DNA from: Furcasterigmium furcatum
Lineage: Eukaryota > Ascomycota > Sordariomycetes > Glomerellales > Plectosphaerellaceae
DNA: 64,000 nt
NCBI GenBank assembly: GCA_001599815.1
Contig: BCIA01000004.1
Location: 2,940,082-3,004,081 of the forward strand
Reading direction: 5' to 3'
Below are positions 56,240 to 64,000 of the stretch, piece after piece. Numbering within the stretch: the stretch's first letter is position 1; every line of letters begins with the position of its first letter. The notes beneath the pieces were generated by a model. The model saw only the letters and a list, made by a program, of their open reading frames with translations. It searched no databases and was not told where the DNA came from. Position numbers and translations under genes: made by a program.

Positions 56240-56680
56240 TCAAGGGATAGCAGAGCCAACCCCCTCCAAAATGCTCTCCTCGTCCCCTCCAAGCTGAGCT
56301 CCAATGTCGGTGGCGTCACCAGTCAACTGCCCGTCGACGTTATCGCCATTGCTGCCAACGAAATAACCCACTCCAGGCTGCCCAGCGGCACTGATCAGAG
56401 TATTGGCGCCATTCGCGATCTTGTCGCCCTGGCGCATCCGGATCTTCGTCGTGCCTCCACTCGGGGCGGCACCAGCACCGGGCTTGAGGAGGCCCGCGGT
56501 ATTGTCTTCGACATTCTCTATTCCGTAGCCAACGCCGTTGTCGGTGCCGGACAAGAGAGAGCTGCAAGCGTTTCCTTCTCCTGCCAGCTGGCGAGCATCA
56601 AGACGAGTGGGCGCAGTCAGGACAGGTGCTGCGAGGAAAAGAGCCGCAGCCAGGGTGAGAATTGTGTTGGCCGGTGCCAT
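56240..56680 (-). CDS. small secreted protein
   Basis: A single exon codes for 146 residues. The signal peptide MAPANTILTLAAALFLAAPV is followed by a possible pro-segment LTAPTRLDARQL. The mature part starts AGEGNACSSLLSGTDNGVG and is Gly/Ala/Asp-rich, with one Cys, ending EESILEGVGSAIP. Similar small secreted proteins with a GNAC..TDNGVGYGIE-like core are familiar from plant-associated Sordariomycetes, but I cannot name a domain. A TATAAAT box is placed about 132-138 bp upstream (56818-56812). Confidence 0.8.
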   Translation of the reverse strand: MAPANTILTLAAALFLAAPVLTAPTRLDARQLAGEGNACSSLLSGTDNGVGYGIENVEDNTAGLLKPGAGAAPSGGTTKIRMRQGDKIANGANTLISAAGQPGVGYFVGSNGDNVDGQLTGDATDIGAQLGGDEESILEGVGSAIP

Positions 56681-57929
56681 GGTTGCCTGACAGAAGGTAT
56701 GTGGGGTGAGTTGTCAAAGATGATGAAGACTGGAAAGGCTTTGTATGTCTGCTGGTGTGGCTGAGATTGAATTGTTGAGCTCATGGATATTTTGCAGCTC
56801 GGCTGCTGCTCATTTATACTTACTCCCCCGTCTCCTTACTGCTGGGAATTGGCCTGCAGGCGAAGAATCGTCGGTCTGCTAAGTAAATCGACGTCATTGC
56901 ATGTCGTCACAGATATTCCACGAGCTTTGCGTAATGAGGCTGAAATGGAACTCTGATCCTGAAAAAACAAGGGGGTCGTAGAGATCGTCATATCATGCAA
57001 TTGGCTTCCCTAGTCAACAAGGCCCCGGAGTCCGTGGCTCTGGGAGCTCTGTCGTCACATCACGTCAATAGAACCGCCCAGACGCCCTCGGCTCTGTTCG
57101 AGCTCCGAAATTGGTGCGTGATAATTTGAAGCTGTTAAAGAAGCTGAAGAGGTCCTTAAAAATAGATCAAGCCCCAAAATGCCCGGTCGTTGGGAGATCG
57201 GGATAGCGCGAATCTTAGGGGCCGAGCTGCCGGGATGCCTTGAGGTTCCGCCTCCCCAAACTAAACCGCCTTTGACGGATTCGTCGGAGATCTGATCGAT
57301 GGTTCACCAACCTTCGGATGAAGCCGTAAGCCAGGAATTCTCCTAGCGGCCCGGCCCCATACTTCCGAGTTGCCGGAGCCGAAACTCAACCAAAAGCTTC
57401 CGACACAGGAACATGAGTGACGACATTGCTCGAGAGCATTGTCTCCGAATCCTCGTTCATGGCCTCTTCAAACAGATCCTGGTCGAAGATCGCGTCTGTT
57501 ACGGGCCGGAGGCCTTGGTGGGGATCCCGGCTGGGAGCCGGGACCGGTGCCCGACGTCAGTGGAGTCGGCGCCTCAGGCACGTGATTAGGGTGCACAGGG
57601 TGCTACCTCGGCGAGGCCCCTTGAGGCTCTCGCTGCGACCTCTCCCCCCTTTTCGGTCCCATCGAAGATAGATAATTCTACAGCCTCCTTTCCGGTGTCC
57701 GATAGGACCAGCCGTTAACAGCGTCAAAGTATAACAGAGAATAAAGAGCAAGATCATCAACTCGACCAGCATGGGCACCGTGACCTCGAGTCTCCCGGTC
57801 CGTGAAATGTTTATTTAACAAAGGTCTTACTTCAGATACAAGTGGCATGTCAGAGTGATCTAGCTTTCTCATACTCCAAAGTATGTTGTCTATGGCGAGC
57901 TATAGAATCTCTCCTGGAACCGTCGTCAC
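56681..57929. other. spacer between small secreted protein and amidase
   Basis: It holds the TATAAAT of the gene to the left (56818-56812, minus). No gene was recognised; short frames near 57417-57671 and 57557-57778 are not supported. Confidence 0.45.
56812..56818 (-). promoter_or_regulatory. TATA box of the small secreted protein at 56240-56680
   Basis: TATAAAT on the minus strand, about 135 bp before the ATG at 56680. Confidence 0.5.
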
Positions 57930-60111
57930 TCAGACGAAGATCATTTTGCCGTCAGACCTCCCGTTCTTCGCCGAAGCAACAATGACCACCATTGCCAAGG
58001 ACTGATCAGGGTTATTGACAAACCGAACAGGGACATCTCCTTCCGGGTCGTCGTACGGAATGACTTTCGTAGTGACACTCCAATTGCCCTCCCCGTTGAC
58101 AACGACGGGCCCGACCTGAACGCCATCCACGAAGACCTCGAGAGACGCAAGATCACCCGAGGCGGAAGAATCCACTGCACCAGAAATCTCAACGACGTCG
58201 CCACCACGCCGTTGCGCACGAGCCGTCAGAGAAGGGGGCTGGGTGCCAACGAGAGATCGACGCACGCATCTCTGCGTGATCTCATCCGATGGAAGACCAG
58301 GCGTCGCAGGCGGCGCGATTCTCTTCGCCGAATGAGCCGTCTCAAAAGCGAAGGCGTAGCTCAACAGCGCATTGTCGTCATACGCCTTGGACGCAAACGT
58401 GAGGCCCATGGGCATGTTTGCACCCTCCAGGAGGCCCATGGTGACGGTGACGGTGGGGATACCATAGGCGCGGATGGCGTAGTTTCCGTTGGAGAAGAAG
58501 ACGCCGTTCCGCCAGGCATGCTCGGCGGACGTTTGATTCGTCTCTGCATCCTCGCGGCCGACATCCCCGGCGGCTGGAAAGACAACGGCATCAAGGCTCA
58601 GTTTGTCCATCCAGGCCTCCAAGTGGAGTTTTCGGTGCTCCTCGCGGCCTCTCAGGTGTGCCTCAAGGCCGGGAAGGTCATAGATGCTCGTACCGTTGCG
58701 GGCTTTTGCCGTTTCGACATTTCGAATGTTGCCGGCGGTGCGGTTTCCGTTTGGATTGTTGCCGTAACGGTCAGGCAGTGTTTCAGGAAGATGAGGGAAG
58801 ATCAAGGTCGGGTCTGCCTCAGCCAGGGTGGTGATGCCGGAGACCTCGGCGTCGTTGACCATGATCAAAAAGTCATCCCAGGAATACGGTGCCACCACAC
58901 CAGGTTGGGCCGGGCCTGTGTTCTTGGATCCAGGCAGAGGGTACTCGGTCTCCCAGCCCGCTTGAGCCAGCGACTCTGCCTCGGTGACAACGGGAAAGCC
59001 GACTTCCTCCACTGTCGCCCCGAGAGACTCGAGAGTGACGCGTGCTTCCTCCCAGAGCTGGCGGACCGCGTCGCTGACCCAGATAGGAATCGCATCGGGA
59101 TCCTCCTTGCCGATGTACATTTTGGGGACGCCAATGCGCTTTCCCGCAAGGGAACCGGAGACGGCAAGGCTCGTGTAGGGCTCGTCGGGCCGGATCTCGC
59201 TGGGGGAGGGCAGTGTGATAAACGGTTGGCCACGCCAGAGGTCTGCGGTGGTGTCTTCATCGTCCTTGACAATAACGTCGAGAATTTCGAGCATGTCGCG
59301 GACCGTGCGAGCGTACGGAACGACCACGTCGGCATTTGGAAAGAGAGGCCAGTTTCCACGGATAGAGATCACCCCGCGAGAAGGGGTGTATGCGACAAGT
59401 CCGTTGTTGGATGCCGGTGACCGGCCGGAAGACACCGTCTCCTCGGCCATCGCAAAGATACCCATGCTGGATGCAGTTGAGGTGCCGGCGCCGTTGGAGG
59501 ATCCCGAAGCGTAAGCAGCGGTCAAGTAGTCCTTGTTGTAGGGGCTCTCAGCTCGTCCGTAGACGCCACGTTGCATACCGCCGTTCGCCATCGGGGGCAT
59601 ATTTGTCTTCCCCAAGATGATGCTGCCGCCTGACCGAAGCTGGCCGGTGGTGAAGGCATCGGAGTGGGCGGTAAGATTGACAAATGCCGGGGAGCCTGAA
59701 GCAACTGTCATGCCCTCCATCACATAGCTATCCTTGAGCGTTCCGGGCAGGCCCTCCAGCCTCGAACGAATGGTCCCGTTCAAAGCCCGGTAAGAGTCGG
59801 ATGCCTGCGCATGTTCAAACACCAGGGGGTTGATAACGGGTATCGAGTTGAGCCGTGGGCCACGTCGGTCGTACCGAGCAACTCGATGCAGATGCTTTGC
59901 AGCAAGTTGAACCGCGTTGATCTGCCCTCGCTCAAGAGCGGTTTGCAGTTCCTCAATGCTGGTTTCAACAATGCTTAGAGCCTAAGAAGATGTGAGCTCA
60001 TGTGCTGTGGACGACTGTTGTGAACTTTGATGGGCCACTCACTGTAACGGTTGGCACCAGCGCCCAGAGCAGCAACCCCAGCAGGGCTGGAATGTTTAGT
60101 TTGATCCACAT
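57930..60111 (-). CDS. secreted amidase-signature enzyme with extra C-terminal domain
   Basis: Two exons: 60111-60043 and 59981-57930, giving 706 residues. The signal peptide MWIKLNIPALLGLLLWALVP is cut near the exon join. Amidase domain, about 25-590: the Lys loop LEGLPGTLKDSYVMEGM, the Gly/Ser signature ASGSSNGAGTSTASSMGIFA, and EETVSSGRSPASNNGLVAYT with the nucleophile Ser region. TPSRGVISIRGNWPLFPNAD follows. Usual length is about 550-600. Here about 110 more residues form a beta-rich, Ig-like tail (VVEISGAVDSSASGDLASLE, VFVDGVQVGPVVV, GNWSVTTKV). Several N-glycosylation sequons are present. It probably hydrolyses an amide outside the cell; substrate unknown. It shares a 1.2-kb intergenic region with the PAD gene at 61327, and TATAAAG lies at 60220-60214. 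Confidence 0.9.
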
Positions 60112-60213
60112 TATGACTGCGGAATCCAAGATTTGAGCGATTGTCAAATGAATGAACAAGAACCTCGGTGGTATTCCTCTACTTGCGGTCGAGAAGACAA
60201 TGAGAACCAAGGC

Positions 60214-60220
60214 CTTTATA
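60214..60220 (-). promoter_or_regulatory. TATA box of the secreted amidase
   Basis: TATAAAG on the minus strand, about 105 bp before the ATG at 60111. Confidence 0.5.
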
Positions 60221-61227
60221 CTTGAGAACCCACTTGGTCTCCATGTTCCCTGTACAGACTTCAGTTCTGAGAAATAGAGCCATGTTCTCTGCTCATCCTC
60301 CGAAGGTCGTCGCCGAGTCCGGTCGAAGGTCTCCGCCGATAAGATGTCCGGCGGCCGGAGGTCCAGCAAAGTCATGCCTGAATCTTTCGGGTGCTGGATA
60401 ACGATATCTCTGCATGATCTTGATACGTAAAAGAAACATCGGTTACGTATCAAAACCCCTGCGTGACAGATTTGAGTCTTTGATGACTGATTCCGGAAGC
60501 CTTATCTGCTTGGTGATTCCCAGAAAAGTACTGTCGATGCCTGCACCGCCATCGGCCCTCAAACGTGTTGCAAGACGTCATGGGCCAGCCCCGAGATAGC
60601 GATTTCGAGTCAGCCAGTCTCTTCTAGGAGAAGATACCCGGGATGCAAAGACTGCGTTATTAGTCAACGAGACGCAGGAAGCCTTCTCCCCTGGATATGC
60701 ATGACCTGGCCAGACCTGGAGATCCAAGCGGCAGCAATATCATGGCCAATGGGACATCCGGACGCGGTTCTCGGCTTCTTGTCTAGCGTCCGGGGTGTAG
60801 GCCGAATCGAGCCCGCAGATGAGTCTTATCGTACACCTTGCCAAACGGTATCACATGGCATCCCGGTTTCAATGAGTTTGTACCTGGGGCTTCAAGAGCA
60901 CCTCAGGTGTTGTCCGGGGTTGGAGCCACGACACGTGGAGCCTGGGGGCTTGACCCAGAAACTAAACTTAACGTGGAGCGCTATAATTCTTGGCCACCTT
61001 TCTAACCATATGGGGATTAGACCGTATTCACGAACTGCATCCATGGCATCAGTGATGATGGAAGTCGTTCAGTGAACTCTTATCTCTCGTCTTTGTTTCC
61101 AGGCATGGAAGGTGGGGATTAGACGATGAGAGAAAGATCAGGTTACATTCGCTGGAAGCGTATCATCGATGGCCACTCGTGTCGGCTCAGGGCCTGAGGG
61201 CTCAGCGGCTTGCAGTGTTTGCACCGG

Positions 61228-61236
61228 GCATAAAGG
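61228..61236 (+). promoter_or_regulatory. TATA-like element of the PAD gene
   Basis: GCATAAAGG, about 95 bp before the ATG at 61327. Confidence 0.45.
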
Positions 61237-61326
61237 AGCCGAGAACGGGCAGACTGACTATCAGTTGGGTTCGACTACCTTTCACTGCGCTCCAGAGAAT
61301 CTTGTCGCACAGGAGTTCTCATCGCC

Positions 61327-63156
61327 ATGAAGGGCATCTGCAGTTTCATTCGGCTGGCTCTGGTTCTCATCCAGGCCTCCGGCTCTCTCGGACTTAGCCC
61401 TGATATTCGCGCTGACACCAACAGAGACGGCGTCGTCGACATCCAAGGCACATCCGATGTGACCGACAAGGCTTCCTGGTCTGTCGAGCGCGGCGCCATT
61501 TTCCTGCCCAACATTGGCGACAAGAACCGACGGTGCCCCAAGACGGACGGCACCGGCAACCCCTGGAGCAACGACGAGTTGTCCTCGTGCCACGATGCCT
61601 CGGGCCATCGTCTCCTCGCGCCCGAGTACGTGGCCCCTCTGCGGACGCTGCCGATGAATGTCTCAAACAGCGCGACGGCAAGGATTTATGCGACACCTCG
61701 AGCGGCGTACTCGCGCGTCCGGCTCTTCGTCCTCGACAGGCCATGCCTCCGCAATTCCACCGACTCCTGGCGGCTGGTAGACCAAGAGTTCTCGTTCAAC
61801 TCAACGCAGATCAGCAAAGGGATTATCCTGGGTCTCGATGGCCGTGAGTTTGTCAAGGACGCAAGCGTCTGGGACGGACACGTTTCCGTCGTCTTCGAGG
61901 TCACCGACGGAGACGAGCAAGCATCAGACGCCGTAGCGCTGAAGATCGCACCCGTCCTGACGCACCACCACCTTCAGACCGTCGAAACCGTCGTGAGCAC
62001 CGGTAGCAACGAGACCGATCCCATCCAGAGCGCGTTCCTGCGTGAGCTCGACGTGGGGAGAGAAACCGCCGGCATCGAGGCTCCCATGCTGCTCTTCAAC
62101 CAGTCTTCGGACATCTGGGCCCAGGACTTCATTGAACCCGGCTACGTCAGCATGCCGGGTCCTCGCGGACCGATTGCCTTGAGGGTCATTCTCAGATCCC
62201 CGCAGTCGACCCGTACCGGAGGCAGACAGGTCTTCGAGCAGCTTCGCGGCCCCGGGGTGGGCGGCTATCAACCTGCCAGCGACACGAACTCCGGTTTTGG
62301 CCACCGCGAGATCAACAGTTTCGGCAACCTCGAGACCATACCGCCCTACACGTCGAAGAACGGAACCAAGTACCCGGTCGGCCGCATTATCATGGGCAAG
62401 CATTTCGAGAGGCTCCCGGCTGCTGCCCTGCTCGGCTTCCTGAACAGTCAAGGCATCCAGACCCCCCTCATTCTGGAGACCGGCTGGCTGCTCATCGGTC
62501 ACGTCGACGAGTTCGTGCAGTTCCTCCCGTACGACAACGAGCTCGGCTTCACCATCGGAGTCGCGGACACCACCTCGGGGATCAAGATGCTGCAGGAGCT
62601 CCAGTCGGCCGGGCACGGCGGCCTTCGAGCCGTCAGCTACAGTCCCCAAGCCGGTCCCGGGCCCAACGAGCCGGGCCTCAGGATGACAATCGACGACGTC
62701 CTTGCAAACACCACCTTCGCCGAGGCAAACGCCTACGCGCAGAAGCACATCGACGCAAACTTGCAGATCCTCCTGAAAGAGGTGCCGCTGCGCGCCGAGG
62801 ACATCATCCGCGTGCCGACCCTCTTCCGCGATTCCGGCTCCGGCATAGGCCGCCGTCGCACGGACGGCCTGCCCCCTCACACGCCGGCGCCCATGGAGAA
62901 CGAGCGGCAGCTCATGGCCTTCTACCCGGCCTCGATCAACGGCGTCGTCCTCGATTCTCACTATGTCAGCCCGAAGCCGTGGGGCCCGGTGGTGGACGGG
63001 ACGGATGTTCTGGCGGAGCGTATTGAGACGGCGTACGCCAGGGCCGGCATGACTGTGGGATACGTCGACAACTATCTGAGCCACCATGTCAGGGCTGGAG
63101 AGGTCCATTGTGGCTCGAATACCTTGCGTCAGACAGACCTCGTGTGGTGGGAATAG
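61327..63156 (+). CDS. secreted peptidylarginine-deiminase (PAD) family protein
   Basis: A single exon codes for 609 residues. The signal peptide MKGICSFIRLALVLIQASGS is followed by an N-terminal beta-rich region and the PAD catalytic domain. Catalytic residues line up with those of vertebrate PADs: Asp267 in IWAQDFIEPGY, His392 and Asp394 in LIGHVDEFVQF, and Cys595 in AGEVHCGSNTLR. The His-Asp spacing of two is as in PAD4 (H471/D473). The family turns peptidyl-arginine into citrulline and ammonia, usually with calcium. A Dx(N)xDG-like loop (DTNRDGVVD at about 30-40) looks like a calcium-binding motif and is common in fungal/bacterial forms. Several N-glycosylation sequons fit secretion. The target may be host or environmental protein; this is inference. 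Intronless, divergent from the amidase. Confidence 0.9.
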   Translation: MKGICSFIRLALVLIQASGSLGLSPDIRADTNRDGVVDIQGTSDVTDKASWSVERGAIFLPNIGDKNRRCPKTDGTGNPWSNDELSSCHDASGHRLLAPEYVAPLRTLPMNVSNSATARIYATPRAAYSRVRLFVLDRPCLRNSTDSWRLVDQEFSFNSTQISKGIILGLDGREFVKDASVWDGHVSVVFEVTDGDEQASDAVALKIAPVLTHHHLQTVETVVSTGSNETDPIQSAFLRELDVGRETAGIEAPMLLFNQSSDIWAQDFIEPGYVSMPGPRGPIALRVILRSPQSTRTGGRQVFEQLRGPGVGGYQPASDTNSGFGHREINSFGNLETIPPYTSKNGTKYPVGRIIMGKHFERLPAAALLGFLNSQGIQTPLILETGWLLIGHVDEFVQFLPYDNELGFTIGVADTTSGIKMLQELQSAGHGGLRAVSYSPQAGPGPNEPGLRMTIDDVLANTTFAEANAYAQKHIDANLQILLKEVPLRAEDIIRVPTLFRDSGSGIGRRRTDGLPPHTPAPMENERQLMAFYPASINGVVLDSHYVSPKPWGPVVDGTDVLAERIETAYARAGMTVGYVDNYLSHHVRAGEVHCGSNTLRQTDLVWWE

Positions 63157-63317
63157 GTCTGCGCTTTGCATGTACGCAGCGTTGATGTACTTAGTAGGAG
63201 ATGTTCGCAACCCTCAGTCGTCAACCCAGAGCACAAAATCATTGAATCATAATTTGACATCTCATCATATTCGTGTGGTACAAGCTGGAAAGCAGAACCG
63301 GGATGTGCAGGCCCTAC
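63157..63317. other. short convergent 3' spacer
   Basis: AT-rich 3' UTR region between the PAD gene and the partial regulator. Nothing coding. Confidence 0.5.
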
Positions 63318-64000
63318 TTACATCAAGAACAGAGGTGATCTAGCAAAGATACGATCCCAGTCCATCTCGACATCGCCAGCCGCCGTTTGATCCGGCACAG
63401 ACAGCCCACCTAGAAAGTCGGCAGCATCCCGCATTGCCAGGGTGCCTAGATCCTTAGAAACCCAGCGCAACTGGCCCTGGAGCGTCTCAACGTGCGGGCG
63501 GTCCCCGGTGCGGACAGCCTCAACGCCCGCCATGACCATCGGCCACAAGATGAACTTGTAGTGCGTTCCGCCTCCCAATCGCTGCTCGAAGAGACGTCTG
63601 ATCGATGTTTTGAGCGCGCAGTAGGCTTCCTTCCGATGCTCGTTCAGGGCTGCGCGGTGACTGGCCGTGTCATATGTGACCGTTGACACCAGATAGATGA
63701 TGATGGCGGCTTTGAAAGCATCGAGGAGAAGTTCCCAGCCCTCCAGAAAGTCATCGCTTCGTTTGGTGAGATTCTCGTCCCGGGGCTGCTCTCTGCAGGC
63801 GATGAGTGACCGTGCCCAATCCGTCGAGGAGAAATCAGTCAAGGAAGACAGGATCTCATGCGGACTCTGCTGGCAGTGTCCTGCTCTGAGCATGTTGATC
63901 GCGGCGACGGATCTGACTAACTCGTTCGGCACCGGCGTTAGCGAGGCGCTGCTGTCCACCTTGAGACTTTCCAAAATGTCGAGGTAGAACTCGTGCTGCG
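63318..64000 (-). CDS. C-terminal part of a fungal-specific transcription factor-like protein (start beyond window)
   Basis: The frame is open from the right edge to the stop at 63318, about 227 residues. The first ATG inside (63974) is internal, since the frame continues upstream (HEFYLDILESLKVD). The helical content, with DFLEGWELLLDAFKAAIIIY, TSIRRLFEQ and FILWPMVMAGVEAVRTGDRP, is that of the C-terminal regulatory region of Zn2Cys6 factors (Fungal_trans_2 type). The WP-MVMAG-E segment is a common mark of this group. The zinc cluster, if present, lies outside the window. It is convergent with the PAD gene and could regulate the amidase/PAD pair, but this is only positional. Confidence 0.75.
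   Translation of the reverse strand, partial: QHEFYLDILESLKVDSSASLTPVPNELVRSVAAINMLRAGHCQQSPHEILSSLTDFSSTDWARSLIACREQPRDENLTKRSDDFLEGWELLLDAFKAAIIIYLVSTVTYDTASHRAALNEHRKEAYCALKTSIRRLFEQRLGGGTHYKFILWPMVMAGVEAVRTGDRPHVETLQGQLRWVSKDLGTLAMRDAADFLGGLSVPDQTAAGDVEMDWDRIFARSPLFLM

Larger units (their letters stand above)
60112..61326. promoter_or_regulatory. divergent promoter between secreted amidase and secreted PAD
   Basis: TATA-like boxes lie on both sides: TATAAAG (minus, 60220-60214), about 105 bp before the amidase ATG, and GCATAAAGG (plus, 61228-61236), about 95 bp before the PAD ATG. No gene was recognised between them. Confidence 0.6.

Noticed and set aside
58212..59420. Plus-strand frame of 402 codons
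   Set aside because: It is antisense to the amidase, which has motifs and a signal peptide.
61924..63210. Minus-strand frame of 428 codons
   Set aside because: It is antisense to the PAD gene, and its composition is Val/Arg/Glu-rich without motifs.
1..64000. tRNA, rRNA or CRISPR features
   Set aside because: No cloverleaf-like A/B-box pair or repeat-spacer array was found by eye; a covariance-model scan would be needed to exclude a tRNA fully.

Overview
The window is nuclear DNA of a filamentous ascomycete (Pezizomycotina, probably a Sordariomycete; the genus cannot be read from the sequence). The evidence is short GT-AG introns of about 46-90 bp with CTAAC/CTGAC-type branch sites, Zn2Cys6 regulators, many secreted proteins, and families typical of this group (FAS1 protein, vanadium-type haloperoxidase, TmpA-like membrane protein, SABATH-type methyltransferase). 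About 23 genes are supported, many rebuilt here by joining exons, together with three decayed elements. All exon joins are my reading of splice signals and reading frame, without transcripts.

Left part (1-20 kb). A secreted collagen-like repeat protein runs off the left edge. It is followed by a gene-poor stretch with a 5'-truncated amidase relic. A Zn2Cys6 regulator and a full ABCB-type ABC exporter then diverge from one 665-bp promoter region, an arrangement that suggests regulator and pump. Next come a secreted vanadium-dependent haloperoxidase-like enzyme, a two-domain fasciclin protein and an F-box protein with membrane segments.

Middle part (20-41 kb). This is mostly conserved core genome: histone H2A.Z, an acidic zinc-ribbon-like protein, a Pin4/Cip-type RRM+R3H RNA-binding protein with a 3.2-kb gene-free stretch upstream, a PLP-dependent serine/threonine dehydratase, a TmpA-like membrane protein with nine exons, and a DEDDh-type exonuclease of the Gfd2/YDR514C kind. 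Spacers here are long and hold no convincing genes.

Right part (41-64 kb) looks accessory. A carboxylesterase pseudogene has lost its oxyanion-hole segment. It is followed by a SABATH-like methyltransferase, a class II aldolase, a ketoreductase-type SDR with a damaged splice donor, a second SDR and a Zn2Cys6 regulator; together these could be a small metabolic cluster, partly in decay. Beyond lie a small cysteine-containing secreted protein whose first exon is only the ATG, a LINE retrotransposon remnant, a second small secreted protein, and a divergent pair: a secreted amidase with an extra C-terminal domain, and a secreted peptidylarginine-deiminase-family enzyme with its catalytic residues intact. 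A further regulator is cut by the right edge.

The most interesting items are the secreted PAD beside the amidase, the collagen-like protein with regular Gly-X-Gly breaks, the regulator/exporter pair, and the small accessory cluster with visible decay.
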